Of a stretch of 64,000 nucleotides of DNA, positions 33,241 through 42,900 are shown piece after piece. The stretch's first letter is position 1. Every line of letters starts with the position of its first letter. Origin of the DNA: JAVDCA01 sp035293985 (GTDB lineage Bacteria > Pseudomonadota > Alphaproteobacteria > Rhizobiales > Xanthobacteraceae); the NCBI GenBank assembly GCA_035293985.1, contig DATGLS010000048.1:62001-126000 (forward strand), read 5' to 3'. Under the pieces are notes generated by a model. It searched no databases, was not told the DNA's origin, and worked only from the letters and a program-made list of their open reading frames with translations. A program made the position numbers and the translations under genes.

Positions 33241-36200
33241 TTACCGCATCCGCCTTGCCCAAAGCTTACCGTAGGCGCTCATCGTGCTCGTCCCGAACGA
33301 GGACTGCGCGATCTGGAAGATCGTGGTCGTACCGGACAGGCTGAAGCGATCGCATACGAACAGGCCGACATCGGCCTGTGAGAAGGGCGTCGAGTTGAAC
33401 GCGGGAATGATCACGAACCGGCCGGGCGTCGTGTCGAGCGTATTGGTTGTGGTCGAAAGACCCGCCTCGATATAGGTCGCGGTCGTGGTCGCGCCGCCCG
33501 TGTATGCGGCTCCCGCACAGACCTGCCAGTCGCCGGCCGTGAGGCTGATGGCCGACACGCTGTCCGGATTGCCTGCGGTAAGGATCGCGCCCGCCGTGCC
33601 GGTCTGGGTGCCGGATCCCGCCGAAGAGGTATTGATGCACGTGCCGGCGAGCGCATTGGCGGGGCTGGTCGCGACCGCGAAGCTGTTGGTCTGATAAGTC
33701 GAGCCGGAGCAGACATAGTAATTGGTCGATGGGCTCAAGCCGGTCGGCAGGGAGCCGGTCGTGGTGAAGCTCACCGACGACGCGACGCCGAGCCCGTGCG
33801 CGGTCCACGAGATGATGCCCGGCGACGCATTGCTGATCGTGACCGTCGCGCTCGTCTTTTGCGTGATGGTCGAGGTGAATTCACCGATGTTGCCGGCGGT
33901 CGCGTTGTCGTTGGTCGCCGTGCCCTGGTACTGGCCGGCGCCGATCGATGTCGCCGAGGTGGCCCCGATCGTGAAGCCGCCGATCTGGAACGTGCCGCTC
34001 GCGTTCGTGGTGCCGGAGAGCGTCGCACCACTGATCGTCGGCGAGGTCGCGAGCACGACCGATCCGGTGCCGGTGACGGCCGCGATCGAGGTGCCGTTGA
34101 TCTTGAACGAATTGCCGGTGCCGGCGGTGTCGTAGGTCTTGTTGGTGAGCGTGTCGATCGTCGCGCGCGCGATGAGCGTATCGGTCGCGGCCGGCAGCGT
34201 GAGCGTGCCCGAGGCGATCGAGCTGGCATTGAGCGTGGTCGTGCCGGACGAAGACCCCGCCAGCAGGAGATCGTTATTGTTGAACGTCTGCGCCGCGGAC
34301 CAAGTCTGGGCGAAGTTGACCTCAGCAACCGTGCCGCTGTTCGCCGGCAGCGTTGCGGTGCCCGATGCCGTCGCGCTCGCGTTGAGCGTGGTCGTGCCGG
34401 ACGATGAGCCGGCAAGTAGCAGGTCGTTGTTGTTGAAGGTCTGCGGCGCCGACCAAGTCTGGGCAAGGTTCAGCTCGGCGATCGTGCCAGTGTTCGCCGG
34501 CAGCGTTGCGGTGCCCGAGGCGGTGCCGCTCGCGTTGAGCGTGGTCGTGCCCGACGTCGCGCCGCCGAGCAGGAGATCGCCCGACGCGATCGTGACATTG
34601 GTGCCGTTGCTGGTGACGCCCGTGATGCCACCGAACACGCCGGACGAATTGTATTGCAGCTGCGTATTCGATCCGCCCGGCGTCCCGCTGCCGCCCGAGC
34701 AGGCCGACCATCCGGGCACCCCGGATGAGGTCTCGCTGAGGCAGCTCGTCCCGGAATTGTTGCCGGCGAAATTTACCCAGTGCGTGCCATTCCAATAGAT
34801 GATGTCGCCTGCCCGCGTGGGCGCCGGCGCCATGCCGTCGAAGGCAGCCTGCTTGGGCACGCCGATCGCAGGGCCGGTGCTGCCCGAGACGTTTCCGACG
34901 AACGAATTGTTGGCGAGCGCGCCGAGATTGTTCGTGCCCGAGCAGCTGACGAAACAGAACGGCGATACGGAAGAGACGATGATCTGCGGGTTCGCGCCGT
35001 TGGGCACGAGCTGCATCGCCGTGACCATCTGATTGGTCGACGTGTTGAGCGCGTCGAAATCGAGGTTACGTGCGGTCTGTGGCTGGTGTGGGTCCGCCCA
35101 GTTGGCGCCGATGTGCCAGTCGCGGTTGCCGTTGCCATAGATCGGATAGTTGAACCCGATGATGTGGTTGGCGGCGAGCGGCGTGTTCGTCGGCACGCGC
35201 ATGACCCGCCAGAACTCGTCCTGGCAATCCTCGAGATTGGCCGGGAAGGTGGCCGTGAGCGGGTTGCAGGCCTCCCAGTCCTCGAAGTAGCAGGCATTGC
35301 CGTCGCAGATGAGACGCCACCAACCGTAGTCGATGCGGCCGAGCGCATAGACGCTGGTCGAGTCCGGCGCCGGCGAGAACGTGCCCGAGATCGTGAGAAC
35401 CGGGCTGGTGCCCGGCGATACCGCCGAAACCTGGAACTTCTGCCCGAGCCCGGTGCCGCCCGTGATGGTGAGGACCGACGACACGTAGTCGCCGGCCCCG
35501 CAGCCCATGGCGGTGATGCCATTGACGGGCGTGCACGAGCGCGACGCGAGCGTGATCGTGGTGGACGTGCCGGCCTGCGCGGTCCCGGTCTCGTAGGGGT
35601 TTTGGTCGGTCTCGTGCCAGAAGGCGCCGGGGCCGGCGCTCTCCATCGCCAGCGGGCCGCAGCCATTGCAGCTCCCCGTGCCGAGATAGGGCACCGAGGA
35701 ATTGAGATAGGCGCTGCCGCCGTTGATGATGATCCCGGAGCCGCCCGGCGAGAAGCCCTGTGCGCCGAACACCTGGTAATTGGCGCCATCCGAGATCACG
35801 ATGGCATTGACGCCTTGCGTGATCGCGAGGCTCGCGGCGCCGTTGATGGTCGAGCCGTTCTGCGGCGTGATCGTCACCGTGCCGGCGCCGAGGTTCCTCA
35901 CATAGAAGCTGAATGGGTAGAACGTGAACGTTCCCGCGACCGTCTGCGGCAAGGTGACCGCGACCGCGCCGGCATTGTTGAAGGTGATGAGCTGGCCGTA
36001 GTCGCTCGCCTGCACCGTGTAGCTGGTGCCGACCTGCGCGTTGACGCCGGCGTATTGCTGCGAGGAATTGACCGCGTTGGTGAGGAAGCCGCGCAGGATG
36101 GCGGGCGTGATCGCGCCGGCATTCTGGTCAGGGAAATCCTGCCCGATCTGCGACGTGAGCGCTGATTTGCTATAAGGCTGCTGCGCGATGGCGGCCGAGA

Positions 36201-36258
36201 CGAGCAGCAGCAGCGCCGCGATGGCGCGAATGGCGCGTTCAATTCGCATTGACAGCAT
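33241..36258 (-). CDS. Phage tail fibre with signal peptide (1005 aa)
   Basis: After an N-terminal hydrophobic signal (AIAALLLLVSAAIAQQ) comes a segment typical of tail-fibre N termini (YSKSALTSQIGQDF, GAITPAILRGFL). The body is Gly/Ser/Thr/Asn rich with 51-residue repeats (GTTTLNAS, TLPAN, QTWSA, QTFNNND) and the common IDTLTNKTY motif. The C-terminal region contains TYIEAGLSTTTNTLD and ends KLWARRM. It probably trimerises and binds the host surface. The export signal is odd for a virion protein. The start overlaps the preceding fibre gene by 20 nt; 36249 is an alternative. Confidence 0.75.
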   Translation of the reverse strand: MLSMRIERAIRAIAALLLLVSAAIAQQPYSKSALTSQIGQDFPDQNAGAITPAILRGFLTNAVNSSQQYAGVNAQVGTSYTVQASDYGQLITFNNAGAVAVTLPQTVAGTFTFYPFSFYVRNLGAGTVTITPQNGSTINGAASLAITQGVNAIVISDGANYQVFGAQGFSPGGSGIIINGGSAYLNSSVPYLGTGSCNGCGPLAMESAGPGAFWHETDQNPYETGTAQAGTSTTITLASRSCTPVNGITAMGCGAGDYVSSVLTITGGTGLGQKFQVSAVSPGTSPVLTISGTFSPAPDSTSVYALGRIDYGWWRLICDGNACYFEDWEACNPLTATFPANLEDCQDEFWRVMRVPTNTPLAANHIIGFNYPIYGNGNRDWHIGANWADPHQPQTARNLDFDALNTSTNQMVTAMQLVPNGANPQIIVSSVSPFCFVSCSGTNNLGALANNSFVGNVSGSTGPAIGVPKQAAFDGMAPAPTRAGDIIYWNGTHWVNFAGNNSGTSCLSETSSGVPGWSACSGGSGTPGGSNTQLQYNSSGVFGGITGVTSNGTNVTIASGDLLLGGATSGTTTLNASGTASGTATLPANTGTIAELNLAQTWSAPQTFNNNDLLLAGSSSGTTTLNASATASGTATLPANSGTVAEVNFAQTWSAAQTFNNNDLLLAGSSSGTTTLNASSIASGTLTLPAATDTLIARATIDTLTNKTYDTAGTGNSFKINGTSIAAVTGTGSVVLATSPTISGATLSGTTNASGTFQIGGFTIGATSATSIGAGQYQGTATNDNATAGNIGEFTSTITQKTSATVTISNASPGIISWTAHGLGVASSVSFTTTGSLPTGLSPSTNYYVCSGSTYQTNSFAVATSPANALAGTCINTSSAGSGTQTGTAGAILTAGNPDSVSAISLTAGDWQVCAGAAYTGGATTTATYIEAGLSTTTNTLDTTPGRFVIIPAFNSTPFSQADVGLFVCDRFSLSGTTTIFQIAQSSFGTSTMSAYGKLWARRMR
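34270..34575 (-). repeat. 51-residue tandem repeats inside the tail fibre
   Basis: Two full units (34423-34575 and 34270-34422) are 153 bp each and share the LLLxGxxSGTTTLNASxTASGTATLPA pattern and the AQTWSAxQTFNNND end; a third partial unit continues to about 34180. Near identity of the units suggests recent duplication and a variable-length fibre shaft. Confidence 0.85.
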
Positions 36259-37918
36259 CCCGCCAGCCGAGCGCGCTCAGGGTGGCCGCCGAAGCCGATG
36301 TGTTGCCGGTGAAGAGGTTCGTGCTTTCGAGCACGAAGCTGCAGATCATCGTGTTGTCGGTAGCGATTGCGCCTGATGCACCATTGTTGAGCGATTGTGC
36401 ACACGGCGCACTTGATGGGGCGGCGCCGTAGCCGCCATTCGGCGCGACCGCTGCTGCCTCCGTTGCGGTGCCTCCAAAGTTGGCCGAGAGGACGGCGCGG
36501 AACGCGGTATTGATCGCCGCCGCGGTCGGCGGCACGAAAGACGAGATCGGTTGTCCAGTCCAATAAGTGCCGAACGCATTGGTGATGAGCGGCAGCGTGC
36601 CGCCCCCGGTCACCTGATATTGCGCGACGTTGCCGTGCTGGAGCGTGCGCAGCAGATTTCCGCTGCCATCGACCCGCATCGCGCCCAAGCGGCACTTGTA
36701 GGTGTAGCCGCTCGGCAGCGTCGGATTGAGGCCGTTGCCCGATGCGGTGGACACGAGGCCGGCCGCGCCGCCGCCGTTGTCGATCGCCCAGATGTAGAGC
36801 CAGCCGCTCGTGCCGGGGGCCTCCCCATCCATGCCGTTCGCGGTCGCGACCGAGTTGCCGGTGGTGATGTTGATCAGCCCGAGCGTGACGTTCGAGCGAT
36901 TGACCGTGATGCCGGCCGTCGTCTGCATCACCACCTGGTCGGCGAGGATGCTCAGAATGGAGTTCGGGTTGGCCCCGTTATTGCCGATGGTGAGATTGGT
37001 CGCGCCGCAGAGCGGCGCCGTCGTGCCGCTCGCCGAGGCGATGACGGTATTGAGCAGATGAAACGCATTGTCGGTCGCGCGGAAGATGGCCGAGATCGGA
37101 TTGCTCTGGACGATCTCGCCGCCGGTCAGCGCGACCGGGCCGGCCGTCGTATCCTTGAGGATCGGGATCGCGCCGAAGCTCGACGGGTTGAGCGTCGCGG
37201 CCGACGTATTGGTCGCGAGCGCCGTGAAATTGACGATCGATCCGTCGGTCGCATTGAAGCCCGGGTCGACGACCGTGATGACGTTCGGCGTCCCGCCGGC
37301 GAGCCCCGCCCAAAATGTGCTGTTGGTGGCGCTCGTGTCGGTCGTGGTCTGATCCCAGACCGTGTTGCCGAGCTGATCCTTGAGGACCTGCCGATAGGTG
37401 CCGGTGCCGTAGATGACGGCGCAGCCGTTCTGATCGAGGATGACCGGATTCGGGTTGAGGACCGTCTGGGTCGCGTTCGACCAGGTCTGTTTGAACGTGG
37501 TCGTGTTCGGGATGTAGAAATAGACGGATCCGCCGGCGAGCGAGGAATTGATCGCGACCGAGGCGACCGGGACCGAGAAGCCGGTGACGTTGCCGATTGA
37601 GCCGGAGGCGGCCGAAAGCGTGTCGCCGACCACGTATTGCGTGCCGGGGGAGAGGATCGCGATCGCCGTGACGGCGCCGCCCGATACCGTGATATTGGCG
37701 GTCGCGCCGCTCCCGGACCCGCCGGTGAGCGCCACGCCCGAATAGGTGCCGTTGGTGCCGCCCGTGCCGCCCGTGATGGTGCCGAGCGTGCCGACCATGC
37801 CGTTGATGCCGGTGGTCGCCTGGAAGCAGTTTTCCCCCGGGGGGAGAAGGGTGGCGGCCGCATGGGCATGGCCAATGAGCGCGCAGGCGAATAGGATGGC
37901 GGTCGCGAGGACAGCCAT
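36239..37918 (-). CDS. Phage tail fibre/appendage protein with signal peptide (559 aa)
   Basis: From the ATG at 37918 (AGAGGTGG upstream) the N terminus is MAVLATAILFACALIGHAHAA, a signal peptide. Then come Gly/Thr-rich repeats (GTITGGTGGTNGTYSG) and a podovirus-type appendage segment: YIPNTTTFKQTWSNATQTVLNP, GCAVIYGTGTYRQVLKD, LGNTVWDQ. The rest is beta-rich with an ADQVVMQTTAG module. It likely attaches a receptor-binding fibre to the tail. A start at 37966 is possible but lacks a ribosome-binding site. Confidence 0.7.
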   Translation of the reverse strand: MAVLATAILFACALIGHAHAAATLLPPGENCFQATTGINGMVGTLGTITGGTGGTNGTYSGVALTGGSGSGATANITVSGGAVTAIAILSPGTQYVVGDTLSAASGSIGNVTGFSVPVASVAINSSLAGGSVYFYIPNTTTFKQTWSNATQTVLNPNPVILDQNGCAVIYGTGTYRQVLKDQLGNTVWDQTTTDTSATNSTFWAGLAGGTPNVITVVDPGFNATDGSIVNFTALATNTSAATLNPSSFGAIPILKDTTAGPVALTGGEIVQSNPISAIFRATDNAFHLLNTVIASASGTTAPLCGATNLTIGNNGANPNSILSILADQVVMQTTAGITVNRSNVTLGLINITTGNSVATANGMDGEAPGTSGWLYIWAIDNGGGAAGLVSTASGNGLNPTLPSGYTYKCRLGAMRVDGSGNLLRTLQHGNVAQYQVTGGGTLPLITNAFGTYWTGQPISSFVPPTAAAINTAFRAVLSANFGGTATEAAAVAPNGGYGAAPSSAPCAQSLNNGASGAIATDNTMICSFVLESTNLFTGNTSASAATLSALGWRDAVNAN

Positions 37919-38249
37919 GCAGTTCGTCCACCTCTTCGGCGTCGATTTCTGGATCGGCATCGGCATCTCGGTGATTTGCGGCGCGTATCGCGGGCTGCAG
38001 CGGCACTTCGGGCGAAGCGTGATCCGCGGCTATCTCGATTGGCGGCGCGAGCACGCCGCGTGGCTGCATTTCCAGGCGAGCGACCCGCAGTGGAATGAAG
38101 GGACGATCGGGGCGCGCTGCGCCGCCTGGCGCCGGTTTACGGGCCAGTGGGCGGCTGCAGAGGCTGCGCGAGCTCGTAGCGCCGACGGTACTCGGCCTGG
38201 CCCGGGCCGGCGATGGCGAACTGTGCCGGACGCGCCACATAGTTCCTGA
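37917..38249 (+). CDS. Possible counter-strand membrane protein (110 aa)
   Basis: This frame begins at an ATG overlapping the minus-strand fibre start (CATG). Its first 80 codons have about 90 percent G/C in third positions, a coding signature in this genome. It encodes a hydrophobic span (FWIGIGISVICGAYRGL) and a Trp-rich region (YLDWRREHAAWLHF). GAGG lies 6 bp before the ATG. After about 38160 the coding signal fades and the frame runs over the end of the convergent gene. It may be a small real gene; the C-terminal part is doubtful. Confidence 0.4.
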   Translation: MQFVHLFGVDFWIGIGISVICGAYRGLQRHFGRSVIRGYLDWRREHAAWLHFQASDPQWNEGTIGARCAAWRRFTGQWAAAEAARARSADGTRPGPGRRWRTVPDAPHSS

Positions 38250-40284
38250 CGAGGCTAGACGTCTTCGCGAGACGATTGCCTTCCGACATGATCGCGTCGG
38301 CCACGTCGGGCACCTGCGCTTGCGGGGTGAGCAGGATCGGCACCAGCGATGGCGGCACACGGCCGGCGCGCGCCATCGCGAAATCCTGCGCCACCGTCCC
38401 GGGCCGCAGCGCCGACGGAACGACGTGCAGCGGGTTGGTCAGGTCGAGACCCGGCGTCCAGGACGAGAGCGCATTGGTCGGCGGCGCGAACATCTGCATG
38501 CGTTCCGCGCGCGTCTGCGCGCTCGCGCCCGTATTCCAGTTGGGGATCACGGCCGGCAGGCGGTCGGCGAAGTCCTTTTCCTGCTGCAGCGTGCCGATCA
38601 GCTCATCGGCTTTCTGGTCGCCGAACATGATGCGCATCTTCGCCTGGTTGTTCGGCGAGAGCAGCTTGCCGCGGGTGATGCTGGCTGCATTGCCGGGCTC
38701 GCCCATTGTCTCCGCAATCATCTTGCGCCAGCCCATGGTGCGGGCGATCTGCTCGGGACGGGAAAGGCCGTTCCACTCCTGCTCGAACTCGTCGACGCTC
38801 TGCGCCGAGCGGCCGCCAAGCGGGGTGTTGTAGCCGGCCTCGAGCTGATCGATGACGTTGCTGCGATCAGCGAAAGTTTGACGCGCCTTATTCCAGACCT
38901 GGCCGGCATTGGTTTGGCCGATCTCGTCGATGAGATCGTTTTTCAATGCCACGAGTTTCGAGCCGACCGTCTTGTCGCCATTGGCGTATGCCTGGTCGAT
39001 CTTGCTATCGAGGCCCTGCTTGACGAGATCGTATTGCGCAGGCGTCATATTGGCGCGATCGATCTTCTGACCCGTGATGCCGGCGAGGTACTCGGCACGC
39101 TCGAACGCGCCAGCTTTCTCCAGTCGCGGAATGATATCCTGGGTCAGTTTTGGCGTCGGCTGCACGCTCATACTGCGGAACTGATCGTAGAGCGGTCCCG
39201 CGGCAGCCGAGCGCTGCTGATCGAGCCAATCGGCATATTGCACGACGTTGATACCGCCCGGGACGCCCGTCGCCTTGGTGAGCGCCGCATCGACGCGCTG
39301 GGGCGCCGCGGCGGCGCGCGCGCGATAGGCATTCTGGATCGCGGTGCGCTCCGCGATCGGCAGGTCGGAGATGGCACCGGCGATATCGGTGGTGCGCGGG
39401 TTGAGGTCGGCGAAGACGCCGGCCGGCCCCATGCGATCGACCGCGGCCGCGATCGAGGACGGCGTCTCGCCCGCGAGTGCATTGGTCAGCACGTTGATGC
39501 CGGAACGCGGAACGCCGGCGAGCGCGTTCGGGCGCGGCCAGGCGAGGCGTGCCGCCGCATTGGCGGCGCCCTCGCTGACCGCCCCCGCCGCCGGCGCAAT
39601 GCCGCCGCTCACCGCGCCAATCGTCGCGGCAGGGATCGGATTCTCGCCGCGCAGGATGGCGTCGAGCGCGTTGAGGCCGCCGCCGCCCGCAATGCCTTGG
39701 TAGATGCGCGCGCCCGTCGTCGGGCCCGAGAGCCCGAGAAGCGCCGGCGCGGCTCGCGCGATGCCGCCATAACCGACGAGGCTGCCGGCGACATTCGCGC
39801 CGGTCGAAAGCGCCGGGTGCAGCGCCGCGTATGCACGATCCGCCGCCTGCTGATCATAGAAGCGCTGGCCGAACGTCGGCGCCCCGGGATTGATCTCGGC
39901 GGTGAGCGCATTGAAGGCCGGCCCGACGATCGGAATGCCATTGACGAACTGAGAGCCAATGCCGCGGTTGAGGCCGCTTTTGACCTCCTGCGGAGTGAAA
40001 TACTCCCCCGCCTCGAACTTGAATTTGCTGCCCGGTTTGACCTTGGCGAGATCATCGTTGGTGCCAGGCACCACGAGCCCGCGCGCGGCGGCGTCGCTGT
40101 CCGCCGTCGGCGCAACGGGCGCCTTCGGATTGAGCGTGACGCCGTAGCGCTGCAGCACCTGCGCGGCGTCATCGCTCGAGGCCGGCGCCACCACGGTCGA
40201 GGGACCGGGCCCGACGCCATAGCGGGCGAGGACGTCGTTGATCTGATCCTGCGACGGCGGGGTCGGCGTGACCGTGTCAGCCAT
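38137..40284 (-). CDS. Large ejection-type virion protein (715 aa)
   Basis: The protein has an N-terminal Pro/Ala linker, an Ala/Gly-rich hydrophobic region at about 150-260 (GANVAGSLVGYGGIA, AIGAVSGGIAPAAGAV) and a helical remainder (LVALKNDLIDEIGQ, RLEKAGAFERAEYLAG). Size, composition and position between tail-completion and fibre genes match the ejection proteins (gp7/gp20/gp16) that P22-like phages inject with DNA. No enzymatic motif was seen. It begins one base before the end of the next ejection-type gene. Confidence 0.6.
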   Translation of the reverse strand: MADTVTPTPPSQDQINDVLARYGVGPGPSTVVAPASSDDAAQVLQRYGVTLNPKAPVAPTADSDAAARGLVVPGTNDDLAKVKPGSKFKFEAGEYFTPQEVKSGLNRGIGSQFVNGIPIVGPAFNALTAEINPGAPTFGQRFYDQQAADRAYAALHPALSTGANVAGSLVGYGGIARAAPALLGLSGPTTGARIYQGIAGGGGLNALDAILRGENPIPAATIGAVSGGIAPAAGAVSEGAANAAARLAWPRPNALAGVPRSGINVLTNALAGETPSSIAAAVDRMGPAGVFADLNPRTTDIAGAISDLPIAERTAIQNAYRARAAAAPQRVDAALTKATGVPGGINVVQYADWLDQQRSAAAGPLYDQFRSMSVQPTPKLTQDIIPRLEKAGAFERAEYLAGITGQKIDRANMTPAQYDLVKQGLDSKIDQAYANGDKTVGSKLVALKNDLIDEIGQTNAGQVWNKARQTFADRSNVIDQLEAGYNTPLGGRSAQSVDEFEQEWNGLSRPEQIARTMGWRKMIAETMGEPGNAASITRGKLLSPNNQAKMRIMFGDQKADELIGTLQQEKDFADRLPAVIPNWNTGASAQTRAERMQMFAPPTNALSSWTPGLDLTNPLHVVPSALRPGTVAQDFAMARAGRVPPSLVPILLTPQAQVPDVADAIMSEGNRLAKTSSLVRNYVARPAQFAIAGPGQAEYRRRYELAQPLQPPTGP

Positions 40285-41661
40285 CTACTCGCCCTCGAAC
40301 TTGATCCAGCCGCGCTTATGCGCGTCGGTGAGATTGGTCACGAATCGCTGCCGGTCGGCGGGATCCATGTGCTCGATGTACTGCTGACGCTCCGCCGGCT
40401 TGAGATACTTGAACTGGAAGGCGCGCGGATCGAAGTGCGAATTGAAGTCCTCGGAAAAGTCGGCGTAGCTGTCGGCGCCATTGCCGGCGCGCACCCATTG
40501 CCGCCACGCGCGGTTCTTGGCCTGGATCGCGTCCTCGTTGCCCTTGAGCAGGCGGATAATGCCTTGGTTGCCGAGCAGCGAAAGCAATTCGTTCGGGCTC
40601 GTGCTCATCGCGGAGTCGAGCTTTGCGTCCGTGCCGGTGCCACCGATCGCCTGGAACTGGGATTGCGCGAGCTGGTAGGCCTGCTTGGCGAATTCCTCCT
40701 GGCTCGCGATCGACTTCGGATCGAACTTCCAGCCCGGCGGCAACGGCACGTTGCGGTTGATGAAGGCCTTGGCGACTTTGGAGAAGTCGGCGCCGGGCCC
40801 GGGCTCAAACGCATGCGCGCCGGAGAGCGTGTTTTCGAGGTTGCCCAAGATCGCCTTGCGGGCCGGCGAGGTGTCATTCGCGGCCGTGAGCGCGCCTGCG
40901 AGGTTCGCGCCCTGCGTCGCATTGATGACGGCAGCCTCGGAAAGACCCGGGCGGTTGCCCACGATGGTGCCGGGCGCCGCCGGAGGCGCGCCAGGCGCTG
41001 CAGGTCCGCCGCCCGTATCATTGGCGGTGCCGAGCGGGATCGTCGTCGGCGCGCCCGTGCCGGGCTGCGGCGGCCCGGGAACGCGCTGCGCAAGCGCCGC
41101 CGGCCCGATCGCCCAATCGCGCAGCAGGTTCTTGCTCGCCTGCAAGTCCGCCTGCCCCTGCGGCGTTGTATCGTCGATCGTCGAGAACTTCTTGATCCAG
41201 CCGTTGATCATCGGCGCCGAGAGCGAGGGGATATTGCGCTTGAGCGCGACCAGGCCGTTGACGATGTCGCCGGCCCGCGCGTTCGGATTGGTCGCGGTCG
41301 AGCCGATGAAGTTCGTCACGTAATCCTGCTGCTTTGCCCCGAGCTCGGTCGCCGCAAGCGTATTGGCGATCATCTGGTGCGTGCGCGCGAGCGCGCCGGC
41401 CGAGGCCTCGCCCGCCAGAAACCCCGCATCGGGATTGTTCTTGATCCCGCGCGGGCCGTTCATCAGCACGTTCGTGTCGATATTGCCGTCGGGCCGGATC
41501 GCATCCTGATAGGCCTGCCCGATCGCCTTCCTCGCGGCAAATTCCTGCTGAAACAGCGCATTCTGGTTGAGCGCGCCGATCGTGCCGATGATCCGCGCCG
41601 GATCGGACAGCAGGCCGTTGTTCTGCGGGGGCGCCGGATAGAGTGCGGAGAGATCAGCCAC
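40285..41661 (-). CDS. Ejection-type virion protein (458 aa)
   Basis: A helical protein with a central Pro/Gly/Ala-rich linker (GPPQPGTGAPTTIPLG) and a C-terminal domain with SYADFSEDFNSHFDPRAFQF and EHMDPADRQRF. It probably belongs to the injectosome with its neighbours. The GTG at 41661 is chosen because GAGG precedes it and the overlap with the previous gene is only 8 nt; the ATG at 41691 would overlap by 38 nt. Confidence 0.55.
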   Translation of the reverse strand: MADLSALYPAPPQNNGLLSDPARIIGTIGALNQNALFQQEFAARKAIGQAYQDAIRPDGNIDTNVLMNGPRGIKNNPDAGFLAGEASAGALARTHQMIANTLAATELGAKQQDYVTNFIGSTATNPNARAGDIVNGLVALKRNIPSLSAPMINGWIKKFSTIDDTTPQGQADLQASKNLLRDWAIGPAALAQRVPGPPQPGTGAPTTIPLGTANDTGGGPAAPGAPPAAPGTIVGNRPGLSEAAVINATQGANLAGALTAANDTSPARKAILGNLENTLSGAHAFEPGPGADFSKVAKAFINRNVPLPPGWKFDPKSIASQEEFAKQAYQLAQSQFQAIGGTGTDAKLDSAMSTSPNELLSLLGNQGIIRLLKGNEDAIQAKNRAWRQWVRAGNGADSYADFSEDFNSHFDPRAFQFKYLKPAERQQYIEHMDPADRQRFVTNLTDAHKRGWIKFEGE

Positions 41662-42193
41662 GGCGGCCTCGGTAATTCGCCACGACGCCATCCATCGTCT
41701 TCATGTGAGCGTTGCGGTCATAGGGCGTGAAGCTTGCCTGATCAGCCTGCCAGTCGAGCGTCTGCGGTCCGCCGGCGGCGTGGTGCTCAAGCACGGTCAC
41801 GGCCGCGCGCTCATTGCCGTCATAGAAATTCTGCAGCCATTTGCGCTGCTCGAGCGGGTCGGTCGGTACTTGGCTGAGAAGCATGACGGCGGAGGCCTGC
41901 GGCACGACGCGCTCGGCAACGAGATGGACCACGGCGTCGATGATGGAGGATTTCTGGTCGGTCTTGCCGAGATCGCGGTCCTGGAGGATCGGCGCGAAGG
42001 CGGCGTTGACCATGTGGAGATGGCGCAGCGTCGCGACCGTCTGGGCGTGCGTGGGCGGCGGCGGCATCGCGGCGGGGGCCGTAGCGCCTGGCGCGGGCGC
42101 GGAGGTCGCCTGCGGGGATGCGCCGGGCGAGGGCGCGAGTGGCGCATTCGGCAGTGGCGCGGCCGGCGGGCCCGAGGTCTGGAGCGGGTTCAT
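41654..42193 (-). CDS. Virion-module protein (179 aa), possible ejection protein
   Basis: The first 48 residues are almost wholly Pro/Ala/Gly (disordered); the rest is helical with THAQTVATLRHLHMVNAAF, VPTDPLEQRKWLQNFYDGN and a basic end. Small helical proteins at this place between gp10-like and ejection genes are common in P22-like phages. It overlaps both neighbours (ATGA upstream). Function inferred from position. Confidence 0.55.
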   Translation of the reverse strand: MNPLQTSGPPAAPLPNAPLAPSPGASPQATSAPAPGATAPAAMPPPPTHAQTVATLRHLHMVNAAFAPILQDRDLGKTDQKSSIIDAVVHLVAERVVPQASAVMLLSQVPTDPLEQRKWLQNFYDGNERAAVTVLEHHAAGGPQTLDWQADQASFTPYDRNAHMKTMDGVVANYRGRRG

Positions 42194-42900
42194 GGTCCAA
42201 CCACGCCATTGCTATACGTGCTGAGCGTGTTGCCCTCGCCGGCGCCGCCGGAATAGATGCCCGGGTTAGGGTTGGCATTCCCGCCCGGCAAGAGCTTGCT
42301 CAACAAGAGCCCATTGAGGCCGGCATTGCCGGCGTTCGTGAGCCCGCCGGCGAGCGCATTCGCCGATCCGAGCGTGCCTGCGGCCTGCGCGTTGCCGATG
42401 CCGGTGAGCGTGCTCGCCATGTTGGCGCCGGTCTGCGTCGCGTTGCCGAAGGCGCTCGATGCCGCATTGCCGCCGGTCTGGGTGAGCCCGAGCAGGAGCT
42501 GCGCCAGCGTGCCGAAGCCCTGCTGTGCCTGCCCGGTCGCGAAGTTCGCGCCCGCGGTCAGCGTATTGCCGCCGAGCCCATTGACGGTGCCGATGTTCTG
42601 CACCGCCTTCTGCCCCCAGTCCTGGGCGAAGGTGAAGCCCGGGATCTGCGAGAGCGTCGCCGTCTGGTTCGGGCCCGGCGTGAGCAGGCTCGAGAGCGTC
42701 GCGCCAGCTGTGTTGCCGCGGTCGATATAGGGCTGCACCATGCCGACGCCCTGCTGAAACAACGCGTTCTGCTGCGCGAGCGCCGCCTCGCCCTGCTGTA
42801 CCTGTGCATTGGATGCGTTTTTTGCAGCCTGCGACGTCAGATAGGCGCCACCGAGCCCGGCGGCGGCGGATCCCGCGATGGCGACCGCTACGAAAGACAT
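42190..42900 (-). CDS. DNA transfer/ejection protein (236 aa)
   Basis: A hydrophobic N terminus (FVAVAIAGSAAAGLGGAYL) precedes a Gln/Asn/Ala-rich helical part with ALAQQNALFQQGVGMVQPYIDRGNTAGATL and IPGFTFAQDWGQKAVQ. This is the hallmark sequence of podovirus DNA-transfer proteins (P22 gp20-like) in many proteobacterial phages. It would be packaged in the head and injected. The start is the conserved MSFVAV at 42900; it overlaps the preceding gene by 13 nt. Confidence 0.65.
   Translation of the reverse strand: MSFVAVAIAGSAAAGLGGAYLTSQAAKNASNAQVQQGEAALAQQNALFQQGVGMVQPYIDRGNTAGATLSSLLTPGPNQTATLSQIPGFTFAQDWGQKAVQNIGTVNGLGGNTLTAGANFATGQAQQGFGTLAQLLLGLTQTGGNAASSAFGNATQTGANMASTLTGIGNAQAAGTLGSANALAGGLTNAGNAGLNGLLLSKLLPGGNANPNPGIYSGGAGEGNTLSTYSNGVVGP

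Noticed and set aside
38095..41730. A 1211-codon plus-strand frame opposite the ejection-protein genes
   Set aside because: Its product is Arg/Ala-rich low-complexity sequence, typical of an antisense frame of GC-rich genes; the minus strand carries recognisable ejection-type proteins with coupled starts.
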